From Kutzneria buriramensis (lineage in GTDB: Bacteria; Actinomycetota; Actinomycetes; Mycobacteriales; Pseudonocardiaceae), in NCBI RefSeq assembly GCF_043575855.1, contig NZ_CP144375.1:8370001-8434000 (forward strand): 64,000 nucleotides of DNA, given 5' to 3'. A program made the position numbers and the translations under genes. Under the pieces are notes generated by a model, which saw only the letters and a program-made list of their open reading frames with translations, was not told the DNA's origin and did not search any database. Below are positions 24,572 through 35,724 of the stretch, piece after piece. Position 1 is the stretch's first letter; each line of letters starts with the position of its first letter.

Positions 24572-25249
24572 TCACCAGCCGCGGGCGCGCCATTCGTCGA
24601 GGTGGGGCTTCTGCTCGCCCAGCGTCGAGTCGTCGCCGTGGCCCGGGTAGAACCAGGTGTCGTCCGGCAGGGCATCGAACAGCCGCTCGGAGACGTCGTT
24701 CAGCAGCGACGTGAAGTTCTCCGGCGTCGTCGTCTTGCCCACGCCACCCGGAAAGAGGGAGTCGCCGGTGAAGAGGTGGGGGTGGCCGGCGGGATCGCGG
24801 TAGAGGATGGCGATGGAGCCGGGGGTGTGGCCCCGCAGGTGGATGATCTCCAGGGTGGACTCGCCGACTTCGAGGGTGTCGCCGTGCTCGACGAGGAAGT
24901 CGGGCGGCACGGGCAGGGGGTCGGCGTCGAGGGGGTGGGCGGCGGTGTTGGAGCCGTTGGCCCCGGCCACGGCCCCCAGCGCCTGCCAGTGGTCGGGGTG
25001 CTGGTGGGTGGTGACGACGGTCTTCAGCCGCGGCCGCTCGGGGTCGTGGCCGAGCAGGTCGGCGAGCCGGTCGGGCTCGTTGGCGGCGTCGATCAGCAGC
25101 GCGTCGCCGGTCCGCCGGCACACCAGCAGATAGGCGTTGTTGTCCATCGGCCCGACCGAGATCTTGGTGATGGTCAGGGCGTCCAGCGTCCGCCGCGCGG
25201 CCGGCCCGTTGGGCTCGACATGTCCCGTGTACTCCTCGACAACGTCCAC
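24572..25249 (-). CDS. metallo-beta-lactamase-fold hydrolase
   Basis: A 225-residue glyoxalase II-like hydrolase. GTG 25249 gives the usual start VDVVEEYTGHV; longer frames upstream are unlikely. THQHPDHW is the HxHxDH metal motif, with GHTPGS, FTGDSLF and YPGHGDD giving the remaining His and Asp ligands. This gene is commonly found just upstream of uvrA in actinobacteria. The substrate is unknown; mycothiol or glutathione-type thioesters are plausible. A fragment of a paralogue lies at 22079-22265. Confidence 0.87.
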   Translation of the reverse strand: MDVVEEYTGHVEPNGPAARRTLDALTITKISVGPMDNNAYLLVCRRTGDALLIDAANEPDRLADLLGHDPERPRLKTVVTTHQHPDHWQALGAVAGANGSNTAAHPLDADPLPVPPDFLVEHGDTLEVGESTLEIIHLRGHTPGSIAILYRDPAGHPHLFTGDSLFPGGVGKTTTPENFTSLLNDVSERLFDALPDDTWFYPGHGDDSTLGEQKPHLDEWRARGW

Positions 25250-25318
25250 GCCATCGAACTTAGTCGCTCGGCCACCGTCCCTCCATGGCGGCCGAGGTCT
25301 CACTCGTTGGGGTGGAAT

Positions 25319-26098
25319 TCACAGCCAGGACGGCAGGGCGGGCACGTCGCCGCTCACCCCGGAGTCACCGCGGCCCGTCACCCAGGCGAGTGCACCGCCG
25401 GGTGTGCCGGTGACGTTGTGCACGGCGCCGTCGCCGGCGAGGTCCCAGCTGCGGCCGCCGACCGTAAGGTGCACGGAGGGACGGGAATCCAGCAACCGGT
25501 AGTAGGCCAGCGCCTCGCCGGTGAGGCGTTCGGCCACGTCGACGGGCACGTCGTCGAAACCCACCCCCATGGCCAGGTCGACCATGTGCACCCACAACTC
25601 GCTCACGCGCTTCCACGGCACCTGGTACGCCCGCACGAGCCGACCGCCGGTCATGGCCACCTCGGCCTGCCAGGCGGTGTCACCCAAACCGGTGGCGGCG
25701 GCCGAGAACCGGCCACAGGCCGCCACGATGTCCTGCTCCAGCAGCCACAGCGACCGCGGGGCGCCCTCGTCGATGTCGACGTCCCGGTCCGCCTTGCTGG
25801 CGTACATCGGGTGCTCGACGCCGGTCCGCGCCCACGTCAGGAGATTGACCAGCGCGTCGGCGTTGCGGGCGAGGTGGGTCAGCACGTGCCCCCGGGTCCA
25901 GCCGGGCAGGGCACTGGCGCCCCGCGCCGCGGCATCGTCCATACCCTCGACGACCTGGAGCAATCTGGCTGTGGCCCGTTCCACCGCGGCGAGGCCGGCG
26001 GCGGCCTCGCGCACCGCCTCGGACTGCTGCACCCGTTGCGGCGGCACGGTGACCCCAGTGGTTTCTGACGTGTGCGTGGCGGAGGTATTACTGACCAT
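25319..26098 (-). CDS. maleylpyruvate isomerase-family, mycothiol-dependent enzyme
   Basis: A 259-residue protein from ATG 26098. Residues 30-170 are a DinB-like MDMPI_N bundle with WTRGHVLTHLARNADAL (metal His) and PWKRVSELWVHMVDLAMG (second His pair). Residues 180-259 fit MDMPI_C (HLTVGGRSWDLAGDG). Members use mycothiol to isomerise maleylpyruvate or to conjugate other electrophiles; which of these applies cannot be read. It diverges from uvrA across 190 bases. Confidence 0.82.
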   Translation of the reverse strand: MVSNTSATHTSETTGVTVPPQRVQQSEAVREAAAGLAAVERATARLLQVVEGMDDAAARGASALPGWTRGHVLTHLARNADALVNLLTWARTGVEHPMYASKADRDVDIDEGAPRSLWLLEQDIVAACGRFSAAATGLGDTAWQAEVAMTGGRLVRAYQVPWKRVSELWVHMVDLAMGVGFDDVPVDVAERLTGEALAYYRLLDSRPSVHLTVGGRSWDLAGDGAVHNVTGTPGGALAWVTGRGDSGVSGDVPALPSWL

Positions 26099-26205
26099 CA
26101 GCTCATCCCGACGTCGCGGCGTGATCAGATACCTAACCCAGCCTACGGCCAGCCACGGCTCACCGGTAGTGCCCCCGACCTGCGGATCCTGCCCCTCGAC
26201 GCAAA

Positions 26206-26228
26206 TTGTCGGACCCTCGGCATAACAT
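26206..26228 (+). promoter_or_regulatory. putative DNA-damage (RecA-NDp/PafBC-type) promoter of uvrA
   Basis: TTGTCGGAC, 8 bases, then TAACAT matches the mycobacterial LexA-independent damage promoter TTGTCRGTG-N8-TANNNT except for TG to AC. It lies 60 bases upstream of the uvrA start. No LexA box of the GAAC-N4-GTTC type is seen nearby. Confidence 0.55.
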
Positions 26229-26288
26229 GGGGGCTCGACCACACTTTCGATCTTTCCGTCCGCCAGCCTTGCGTGAAGAGGGGAACCA

Positions 26289-29150
<2,862 letters not shown>

Positions 29151-29169
29151 CAACGCCGATCTCCATGGA

Positions 29170-29203
29170 GAATCGGGGGCTCGGCCAGCCGGGACCCCGA
29201 TTC
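29170..29203. terminator. terminator between uvrA and the convergent regulator
   Basis: GAATCGGGG and CCCCGATTC form a perfect 9-bp stem, with a GCTCGGC/GCCGGGA inner pairing. It lies between the stop codons at 29150 and 29211. Confidence 0.75.
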
Positions 29204-29210
29204 CTTCGGC

Positions 29211-30101
29211 TCACCCGGCATGGGCGCGCCCGGAAGGTTCGGCAGCGGCATCGATGTGCGTGGCAGCCCAGCTGGCGAGCAGCGCCAGCGCGTCGCCCGA
29301 GGCGGTGTCCGGCTCGGCGGTGCACGCGGTCAGCGTGAGTCTTTCGCCGGTGCTGCCGGACAGGTCCATCGTGTCGAAGTCGAGGTCGAGGGCACCGACA
29401 ACAGGATGGTGGAACGATTTGCGGCCGGTGCGGTGCGTCCGGACGTCGTGTGCTCCCCACCGAATGCGGAAGGCATTGCTGCGGGTGGCCAGCTCGCCGA
29501 CGAGGTCGGCCAGCTCGCGGTTGTGCGGATCGCGGCCGGCTTCGGTGCGCAGCAGGGCGACCGTCGTGTCGGCCGTCGCGTTCCAGTCGGGATAGAAGTC
29601 CTCAGCGCTGGGGTCCAGGAAGTTGAACCGCGCGATGTTCGCCCGATGGGCCGGATTGTCGAAGACCGGCGCATAGAGTGCGCGGCCGAGCGGGTTGATG
29701 GCGAGGATGTCCAGGCGACCGTTGTGGACGAACGCGCCGGCGGTGGTCATCGAGTCGAGGATGCGCTGCACGCTCGGCCGCAGCGCGAACTTGGTCGGAC
29801 GGCGTGGCGCGTGCGCGGGTTTCGCGGCACGGGCGAGGTTGAACAGATGGGCGCGCTCGGCATCGTTGAGCTGCAGGGCACGGGCAACCGCTTCCAACAC
29901 ATCGTCGGAGACACCGACGATGTGCCCTTTCTCCAGTCGTACGTACCAATCGGTGCTCACGCCGGCGAGAACCGCGACTTCCTCACGGCGCAGGCCTGGC
30001 ACGCGGCGTCGCCCGCTCCCGGCCGGCAGGCCGGCCTGTTCGGGAGTGAGCTTGGCCCGCCTGGTGGCGAGGAATTCCCGAATCTGCGCTCGGTTGTCCA
30101 C
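29211..30101 (-). CDS. XRE-family regulator with MmyB-like ligand-binding domain
   Basis: A 296-residue protein. Residues 5-85 are an XRE helix-turn-helix (RVPGLRREEVAVLAGVSTDWY, then RLEKG). Residues 105-280 match the MmyB-like domain (LDILAINPLGRALYAP, FNFLDPSAEDFYPDW, HHPVVGALDLDFDTMDL), which binds fatty acid-like ligands. GTG 30101 starts VDNRAQIREFL, the normal family start. It diverges from the alcohol dehydrogenase gene, a common pairing in which the regulator controls the oxidoreductase. Confidence 0.87.
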   Translation of the reverse strand: MDNRAQIREFLATRRAKLTPEQAGLPAGSGRRRVPGLRREEVAVLAGVSTDWYVRLEKGHIVGVSDDVLEAVARALQLNDAERAHLFNLARAAKPAHAPRRPTKFALRPSVQRILDSMTTAGAFVHNGRLDILAINPLGRALYAPVFDNPAHRANIARFNFLDPSAEDFYPDWNATADTTVALLRTEAGRDPHNRELADLVGELATRSNAFRIRWGAHDVRTHRTGRKSFHHPVVGALDLDFDTMDLSGSTGERLTLTACTAEPDTASGDALALLASWAATHIDAAAEPSGRAHAG

Positions 30102-30134
30102 GTTTGTGATGGTACGCCGCTTTCTTGAGCCAAA

Positions 30135-30155
30135 GGGGGTTGTGTCTCTACCCCC
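30135..30155. promoter_or_regulatory. inverted repeat in the divergent regulator/dehydrogenase spacer
   Basis: GGGGG and CCCCC flank TTGTGTCTCTA in the spacer, 34 bases from the regulator start and 128 from the dehydrogenase start. It is a candidate operator for the XRE/MmyB protein. Confidence 0.35.
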
Positions 30156-30282
30156 GATAGACGCGGCCTCCCGCCCGGCGACGGCGACGGGTTTCCTTGG
30201 TGATGCCCAGGGCATCTGGGATCCGAATCGAAAGCAGTCCGCCGAGATCGGGCTGCATTCGCTCAGATAAGGGGAAACACGC

Positions 30283-31305
30283 ATGCGGGGCACTGTCCTA
30301 CACGCACCCGGTGACGTCCGTGTCGAGCACCGCGACGACCCGAGCGTCATCAATCCGACCGACGCGATCATCCGTGTCTCCGCGGCCTGCGTGTGCGGGT
30401 CCGAGTTGTGGTCGTACCGCGGCATCGATCCCGTCGCCGGCCCCACGCCGATGGGGCATGAATACTGCGGCATCGTCGAAGAGGTCGGCGCGGACGTGAG
30501 GACGATCCAACCGGGTCAGTTCGTCGTCGGCAGCTTCTTCGCCTCCGACAACACCTGCCCGCATTGCCGGGCTGGTTACCAGGCTTCCTGCCAGCACCGC
30601 GAATTCATCGGCGCGAACGGCGCCCAGGCCGAAGCACTGCGCGTCCCGCTCGCGGACGGCACCCTGGTCGCCACCCCCGAGGTGCCGGACGATGCCCTGC
30701 TTCCCAGCCTCCTGGCCGCCTCGGATGTCCTGGGCACCGCCTGGTTCGCCGCCGTCGCGGCCGGCGTCCGGCCCGGTGCCACCGTCGCGGTCGTCGGGGA
30801 CGGCGCTGTCGGCTTGCTCGGCGTGCTCGCCGCCCACCACATGGGCGCGCGAAGGATCATCGCCATGAGCCGGCACGAGTCCCGGCAGAAGCTCGCTCGC
30901 GAGTTCGGCGCGACCGATATCGTCACCGAACGCGGCGACGACGGCGCCGCCCGCATCGCCGACCTCACCAACGGGATCGGCGCCGACGCCGTGCTGGAAT
31001 GCGTCGGCACCGCCGAGTCCTTCAGCCAGGCGTTGCGCTCGACCCGACCGGGCGGCGGCATGGGCATCGTCGGCGCCCCGCATGGCGTCGCCATCGACGG
31101 GCGGGAACTGTTCGGCTCGCAGGTTCGCGTACAGGGCGGCCCCGCATCGGTCCGCCGGTTTCTGCCCGAGCTGATCGACCTGATCTGGCAGCGGCAGATC
31201 GATCCGGGCAAGGTGTTCGACCTCGACCTGCCGCTGCACCAGGCGGCTGAGGGTTTCGCCGCGATGGATCAGCGTCGTGCCGTCAAGGCGCTGCTCCGCC
31301 CCTGA
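30283..31305 (+). CDS. zinc-dependent alcohol dehydrogenase
   Basis: A 340-residue medium-chain dehydrogenase. CVCGSELW (catalytic Zn Cys), GHEYCG (Zn His-Glu), CPHCRAGYQASC (structural Zn site with three visible Cys and the fourth farther on), and VAVVGDGAVGLLGVLAA (NAD(P) Rossmann loop, GDGAVG instead of the usual GxGxxG variants). AAGGGG lies 9 bases before the ATG. The upstream divergent MmyB-type regulator probably controls it. Substrate is unknown. Confidence 0.88.
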   Translation: MRGTVLHAPGDVRVEHRDDPSVINPTDAIIRVSAACVCGSELWSYRGIDPVAGPTPMGHEYCGIVEEVGADVRTIQPGQFVVGSFFASDNTCPHCRAGYQASCQHREFIGANGAQAEALRVPLADGTLVATPEVPDDALLPSLLAASDVLGTAWFAAVAAGVRPGATVAVVGDGAVGLLGVLAAHHMGARRIIAMSRHESRQKLAREFGATDIVTERGDDGAARIADLTNGIGADAVLECVGTAESFSQALRSTRPGGGMGIVGAPHGVAIDGRELFGSQVRVQGGPASVRRFLPELIDLIWQRQIDPGKVFDLDLPLHQAAEGFAAMDQRRAVKALLRP

Positions 31306-31381
31306 CCACGCTGTTCCGTGTGACCAGGACACCGGATGGTGCTGAGCGATCGCCGCCGTCCGGGCCGAACGCGACTGATTC

Positions 31382-31418
31382 CCGGTGCTGCGCCGACATC
31401 TCGCCGGCGCAGCACCGG
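31382..31418. terminator. bidirectional terminator
   Basis: CCGGTGCTGCGCC and GGCGCAGCACCGG form a perfect 13-bp stem with an 11-base loop, between the convergent stops at 31305 and 31438. Confidence 0.82.
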
Positions 31419-31437
31419 TGCCTCACGCGAACCGCGA

Positions 31438-32277
31438 CTACTGAACCAGCTTGCCGACCGCGTTGGCCTCCTCGACCTGGTTGGCCAGGTAGTTCCACGA
31501 CAGGTTGATGAAGCCGCTGTCGCCCCAGCTGGTGCCCCACGAGTTCTGCACGCGGACGCCGTTGCTGTCGTAGCCGATGATGGTGATCTCGTGCCCGCCC
31601 ATGTACTGGTCGCCCTGGGACGGGTAGTAGCTGTAGTCCGTCGCCTGCTGCTGGCTGATGTCCTCGAAGCTCCGGTACACCGGGATGGAGATGGCCACCG
31701 GCAGGCCGCTGGCGATGGCCTGCTCGACGCCGGCCTTGATGCCGTTGCCGGTGGAGATCGGCGTGTAGCCGGACAGCTTCCAGTTGGCGGCGTTGGCGCG
31801 CTCTCCTGCGTCGGGCTGGGTGGTGTAGTCGAAGTTGCCCTGCCAGTAGTCGGACATGGTGTCCACGCCCTGCGAGGTCAGGATGTCGAACGTGTCCGAC
31901 GGCGTGCTGCCCTGGTCGTTGCCGCGGGCCAGCTGCGCGTAGGTGTACATCGGGGCCTGCGGGTGGCCGCTGATGCCCTGCTCGTTCTCCAGGATGCTCA
32001 TCGCGGTGAAGTCGATCGCCCACGACACGCAGGAGCCGACCTGGCCCTGGTCGCCGGGGGAGACGGTGTACTGCTCGAGGGAGGCGCTGGCCGGAACACG
32101 CGGGGCGGCGTGCTCGGCGAGGGCCTCGCGGTGGGTGGCGCGGTGCTGGGAGAGGAGCGCGCCGTTGGCCCGGTGCAGGGGGTGGGCCGGGGCGGCGGTC
32201 GCGATCGGGGCGGCCATCGCGCCGACGGCGCCGGCGGCGACGAGCGCGATCGCGACACGGGAGAGCGTGTTGCTCAT
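31438..32277 (-). CDS. secreted papain-like (C1) cysteine peptidase
   Basis: A 279-residue protein with a signal peptide (residues 1-29, ending IATAAPA) and a 40-residue propeptide-like stretch. The core has DQGQVGSCVSWAIDF (oxyanion Gln and catalytic Cys), GGHEITIIGYDSN (catalytic His) and VQNSWGTSWGDSGFI (Asn), the full C1A triad. C1 peptidases are uncommon in actinomycetes but occur as secreted enzymes. It follows, on the same strand, a large membrane protein gene 94 bases upstream of its start. Confidence 0.87.
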   Translation of the reverse strand: MSNTLSRVAIALVAAGAVGAMAAPIATAAPAHPLHRANGALLSQHRATHREALAEHAAPRVPASASLEQYTVSPGDQGQVGSCVSWAIDFTAMSILENEQGISGHPQAPMYTYAQLARGNDQGSTPSDTFDILTSQGVDTMSDYWQGNFDYTTQPDAGERANAANWKLSGYTPISTGNGIKAGVEQAIASGLPVAISIPVYRSFEDISQQQATDYSYYPSQGDQYMGGHEITIIGYDSNGVRVQNSWGTSWGDSGFINLSWNYLANQVEEANAVGKLVQ

Positions 32278-32371
32278 GGACTGTCCTTTTCAGATCAGGT
32301 GCAGGGAGATCTGGAAAGGCAAAAGTAAGAGTGAGCAACACTCGTGAAGTAGGTACTTTCGTCTGGTGGGG

Positions 32372-33583
32372 TTAACTGTTAAGCGTCTCGACGACGCCCA
32401 GTCCCAGGGCTACCGCCGCGGCCGCGCACAACAGAGGGACCGTCACCTGTCCGTCGCCGAAAAGTACCCCACCCTGCTGGCCGTTAAACGTTACCTGTGA
32501 CCAGAGAATCAGTTCCGAGCCGGCGGTCACCGCCACGGCGAGCAACGGTCCGAACACGACGGGTGTCGACGAGCGCTTGACCAGCGACGGAAGCGCCGCG
32601 GCGGCAAGGCAGGCGAGCGCGGCGAACACGATTCCCGGCACGGAACTGCCCACGAAGGCCGAAACCAGGCACAGCGCGGCGGCGATGAAGGCGCGGTACG
32701 GCAGGAAGGACAGCGCGCAGCCCACGACCACGCCGATCACCATGTACGGCCAGGAAACGCCGCCGCCGAGCGGCAAACCGATGCCCAGCACGACAAAAGC
32801 GGTCGCCAGCTGCCACAGCAGGGAACGCCAGCCGAACAGGGAACCCAGCACCACAGCGGCCGCCGCGAACACAGAACCGGTCAGCCCCAGGGTCTCCTGC
32901 GGTGATCGACCGGTCAACGCCAACGGCAGCAGGGCCAGCAGCGAGGCGAGCGTGCCGACGATGACCACCCGGCGATCCACAGTGGACGCAGGGTGAGTGG
33001 AGGGGCGGGGAGTGGGGGTCGGGCGAGGAACAGGCGTGGGTGCCGTGGTGTCGGGCGTAGCGGGAGCGCTCGGCGGGAGTTCGTCTCGCGCGGCCGGTCT
33101 GCCCACCAAGGCCGCCAACAATCCGCCCACCGCGCCGGCGGCGAGGAACCAGTGCGCGCCGGGCATGTAACTGCCGGCGACGTAACCACCGACCGCGAGC
33201 CCGACCACCGGCGCGCATTCCCGCTCCTGCGCCCCGGCGAGCACGGCCAGTAGCGACACGAGCCGAGTGGCGGTGGCCACGACGACCAGTGCCAGCCGCA
33301 GGTCGGCCGGCGGGTTCAGGGACGCGACCAGCAGCACGACGTCCAGCGGCGCGGCGGCCAGCAGCAGGGTGGGCCACCGCGCGCCGAACGCGAGCCCGGC
33401 TCCGGTGGCGCCGACGACGGCGACCAGCACGAGCAGCGTGTCCAGCCAGGGCACGCCGGCCCCGAGCCGACCGCCGGCGTACACGACCAGTTCGCTCTGC
33501 TGCCCGCCGTCGGCGGCCACACCGCCGGTGGCCAGCACCAGAGCGACGATCGGGAGCAGGTTCCGCCACGTCACGGTGTGCAC
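32372..33583 (-). CDS. polytopic membrane protein of unknown function
   Basis: A 403-residue protein with 10-12 hydrophobic segments and a Pro/Thr-rich disordered insert (residues about 172-200, TPVPRPTPTPRPS) between two halves. It has no catalytic motif that can be named. Divergent from the lipoprotein gene; the 100-base spacer holds a SigL-like promoter pointing the other way. Confidence 0.65.
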   Translation of the reverse strand: MHTVTWRNLLPIVALVLATGGVAADGGQQSELVVYAGGRLGAGVPWLDTLLVLVAVVGATGAGLAFGARWPTLLLAAAPLDVVLLVASLNPPADLRLALVVVATATRLVSLLAVLAGAQERECAPVVGLAVGGYVAGSYMPGAHWFLAAGAVGGLLAALVGRPAARDELPPSAPATPDTTAPTPVPRPTPTPRPSTHPASTVDRRVVIVGTLASLLALLPLALTGRSPQETLGLTGSVFAAAAVVLGSLFGWRSLLWQLATAFVVLGIGLPLGGGVSWPYMVIGVVVGCALSFLPYRAFIAAALCLVSAFVGSSVPGIVFAALACLAAAALPSLVKRSSTPVVFGPLLAVAVTAGSELILWSQVTFNGQQGGVLFGDGQVTVPLLCAAAAVALGLGVVETLNS

Positions 33584-33618
33584 CGTAGGGGGTCGGACAA
33601 AAAAGTTCCCCCGTTACC

Positions 33619-33646
33619 TGAACCAGTCAGACATCGCCGTCGTGTT
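33619..33646 (+). promoter_or_regulatory. SigL-like ECF promoter of the lipoprotein gene
   Basis: TGAACC, exactly 16 bases, then CGTGTT. This agrees with the M. tuberculosis SigL consensus (TGAACC-N16-18-CGTGT). It lies 37 bases before the lipoprotein start, and the adjacent genes encode an ECF sigma factor and its anti-sigma factor. Confidence 0.6.
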
Positions 33647-33682
33647 CTGGGGTGTCCAAGTCAACCGAAGGAGCAACCCTCC

Positions 33683-34288
33683 ATGAACCGGACCCGCGTG
33701 ATCGTGCTGGCTGCGGCCGCAGCCTTCGGGCTGGCGACCGTTGCCGCCTGTGGTGGCAACGGCGCTCAGACACCGGCGGCCGGCGGCGCGCCCGCCCAGC
33801 CCACCAGCCAGCAGACCGACCCGAACCAGGTGAAGCTGACCGCGACCACGGTCGGCCAGTTGGGGCAGGTCGTCACCGACGCCGCGGGCATGACCCTGTA
33901 CCGGTTCGACGGCGACACGGCCAACCCGCCCACGTCCAACTGCAACGACGCGTGCGCGAAGGCCTGGCCGCCGGAGCTGGCCACCTCGAGCACGGCGACG
34001 CTGGACGGCGTCGACCAGTCGGTGGTGGGCGTGATCCTGCGCAAGGACGGCACGAAGCAGATCACCATCAACGGCTGGGCCGTCTACAAGTACGCCAAGG
34101 ACACCGCGCCGGGTGACGCCAAGGGGCAGGGCGCGATGCAGAAGTGGTTCGCGGTGACGCCGCAGGGCAAGAAGGCCGCCGGCGCGGCGACCTCCGGGGG
34201 CACGAGCGGCGCGCCGGGCACCTCCAAGGCGGGCGCGGCCCCGACGACCAGCAGTCCCGACCTGGGCGCCGGCACCACCGGCTACTGA
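33683..34288 (+). CDS. lipoprotein with two secreted repeats (Lipoprotein_15 family)
   Basis: A 201-residue lipoprotein. Residues 1-24 are a type II signal with lipobox VAAC. The mature part has the duplicated domain of PF03640: VVTDAAGMTLYRFDGDTANP with CNDACAKAWPP, and VGVILRKDGTKQITINGWAV with YKYAKDTAPGD. An Ala/Gly/Thr-rich tail follows. GAAGGAG lies 9 bases upstream. Homologues are often next to ECF sigma genes; here its promoter matches the SigL type, so it is probably part of the sigma regulon. Function is unknown. Confidence 0.85.
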   Translation: MNRTRVIVLAAAAAFGLATVAACGGNGAQTPAAGGAPAQPTSQQTDPNQVKLTATTVGQLGQVVTDAAGMTLYRFDGDTANPPTSNCNDACAKAWPPELATSSTATLDGVDQSVVGVILRKDGTKQITINGWAVYKYAKDTAPGDAKGQGAMQKWFAVTPQGKKAAGAATSGGTSGAPGTSKAGAAPTTSSPDLGAGTTGY

Positions 34289-34426
34289 CGAAAGTCACCT
34301 GAGATGCAGCTGCTCGCAGTCTCCTCGACCCCCGGCTGGTTCACCGGCCCGACCCGGGCTGTCGTGGGCCGGAACGATCTGATACCCAATACCGCGAATC
34401 GACCGCAGCAACGTGGAGGTACGCGG

Positions 34427-34978
34427 GTGGGGATCGCAGAACGCTGGTCGCGCAGGGGAGGGAGGCAAGCCGGCGACGAGGCGCTGATCCGATCCCTGTA
34501 CGAGGAACACGGACGGAGTCTGCTCGCTTACGCGACGCGACTGACCGGCGACCGGGCCGCTGCCGAGGACGTCGTCCAGGAGACCCTGGTGCGGGCGTGG
34601 AAGCACGCCGACGACATGGTCAACAACAAGGGCTCGGTGCGGGGCTGGCTGCTGACGGTGGCCCGCAACATCGTCACCGACCGGGCGCGGGCCCGCGCGG
34701 TCCGGCCGACCGAGGTCGCCGAGACCCCGACCGCGCCGCCGATCCAGCGCGACCACGCGCAGTCGGTCGTCGACTCGATGGCGGTGCTGTCCGCGCTGAA
34801 CACCCTTTCGGCCGAGCACAGAGACGTCCTGGTCGAGATCTACTACCGTGGTAAGTCGGTGACGGAGGCGGCCTCCACACTGGGCCTGCCGCCGGGCACC
34901 GTGAAATCCAGATCGCACTACGCGTTGAAAGCCCTGCGCACGGCGATGGCCGAGCAGCCGACGGAGGTGACCCGATGA
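34427..34978 (+). CDS. ECF RNA polymerase sigma factor (SigL-like)
   Basis: A 183-residue sigma factor. Region 2 is LIRSLYEEHGRSLLAYATRL to VQETLVRAWKHAD; region 4 is LSAEHRDVLVEIYYRGKSV with TEAASTLGLPPGTVKSRSHY. GTG 34427 is preferred because GTGGAGGT lies 7 bases upstream; an earlier frame from 34304 adds a non-homologous leader. Its stop overlaps the anti-sigma ATG by 4 nt. Region 2 and gene partners resemble the SigL/ECF39 group. Confidence 0.9.
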   Translation: MGIAERWSRRGGRQAGDEALIRSLYEEHGRSLLAYATRLTGDRAAAEDVVQETLVRAWKHADDMVNNKGSVRGWLLTVARNIVTDRARARAVRPTEVAETPTAPPIQRDHAQSVVDSMAVLSALNTLSAEHRDVLVEIYYRGKSVTEAASTLGLPPGTVKSRSHYALKALRTAMAEQPTEVTR

Positions 34979-35679
34979 CCGCTCCCGAGCACGACAAGGC
35001 GCTCGTCGGCGCGTACGTTCTCGGCCTGCTCGAGCCCGAGGAGATCGCCAGCACCGAGGCGCACCTGGAGAGCTGCCCGGAGTGCCGCCGCGAGCTGGAC
35101 GAGCTGCGGCTGCTGCACGACGAGCTCGGCGAGGTGCCGCCGGAGGCGTTCCTCGACGGCCCGCCGGAGGGCGGCGACCTGCTGTTGCAGCGCACGCTGC
35201 GCGAGGTCCGGACCATCTCGTCACGGCAGCGGGTGTGGGGCGGCTCGCTGGCCGCCGCCGGCCTGGTCGCCGTGGTGGCGTTGAGCGTCGGCGCCGGCGT
35301 GCTCGTCGGTCACCAGAGCGCCCCCACCGGCAGCGTCGCCGCGCCGACCGCGAGCCCGCTGCCGTCGGGGACCAAGCACGCGGCCACCGTCGACCCGCAG
35401 ACCGGGGCGCGGCTGGCGGCGACGGTGATGCCGGCCAACGGCTGGATCAAGCTCCAGGTGCAGGCCAGCAACATCGCGCCGGGGCAGCGCTGCAAGCTGG
35501 TGGTCAACTCCAGGTCCGGCCAGCAGGAGCAGTTCGGCGGCTGGCTGGTGTCGAGCAACCCGGCGCAGGCCGACAAGGGCATCACCCTCGACGGCTCCGC
35601 GCTGATGTCCATCAACGACGTGGCGTCCGTGTCGGTGGTCAACGACCAGGGCAAGGTCCTGGTCAACGCCCCGGTGTAG
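34975..35679 (+). CDS. anti-sigma factor with zinc-binding domain
   Basis: A 234-residue membrane protein. Residues 5-75 form a ZAS domain with HLESCPEC (His-x3-Cys-x2-Cys) that holds the sigma factor. Residues 85-108 are a transmembrane helix and the rest is an extracytoplasmic beta domain with a Thr/Pro linker. It is co-translated with the sigma gene through an ATGA overlap. Zn-binding Cys suggests control by redox or by regulated proteolysis. Confidence 0.9.
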   Translation: MTAPEHDKALVGAYVLGLLEPEEIASTEAHLESCPECRRELDELRLLHDELGEVPPEAFLDGPPEGGDLLLQRTLREVRTISSRQRVWGGSLAAAGLVAVVALSVGAGVLVGHQSAPTGSVAAPTASPLPSGTKHAATVDPQTGARLAATVMPANGWIKLQVQASNIAPGQRCKLVVNSRSGQQEQFGGWLVSSNPAQADKGITLDGSALMSINDVASVSVVNDQGKVLVNAPV

Positions 35680-35690
35680 CCGTTCGGGAC

Positions 35691-35724
35691 GGGCCGTTCC
35701 CTACTCGGAGCGCGGGAACGGCCC
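35691..35724. terminator. bidirectional terminator overlapping the acyl-CoA synthetase end
   Basis: GGGCCGTTCCC and GGGAACGGCCC form a perfect 11-bp stem with a 12-base loop. The loop contains the stop codon of the minus-strand gene. Confidence 0.8.

Noticed and set aside
33578..34288. Longer lipoprotein start at 33578
   Set aside because: It would place the SigL-like promoter inside the coding region and lacks a signal peptide; ATG 33683 has a good ribosome site and a lipobox.
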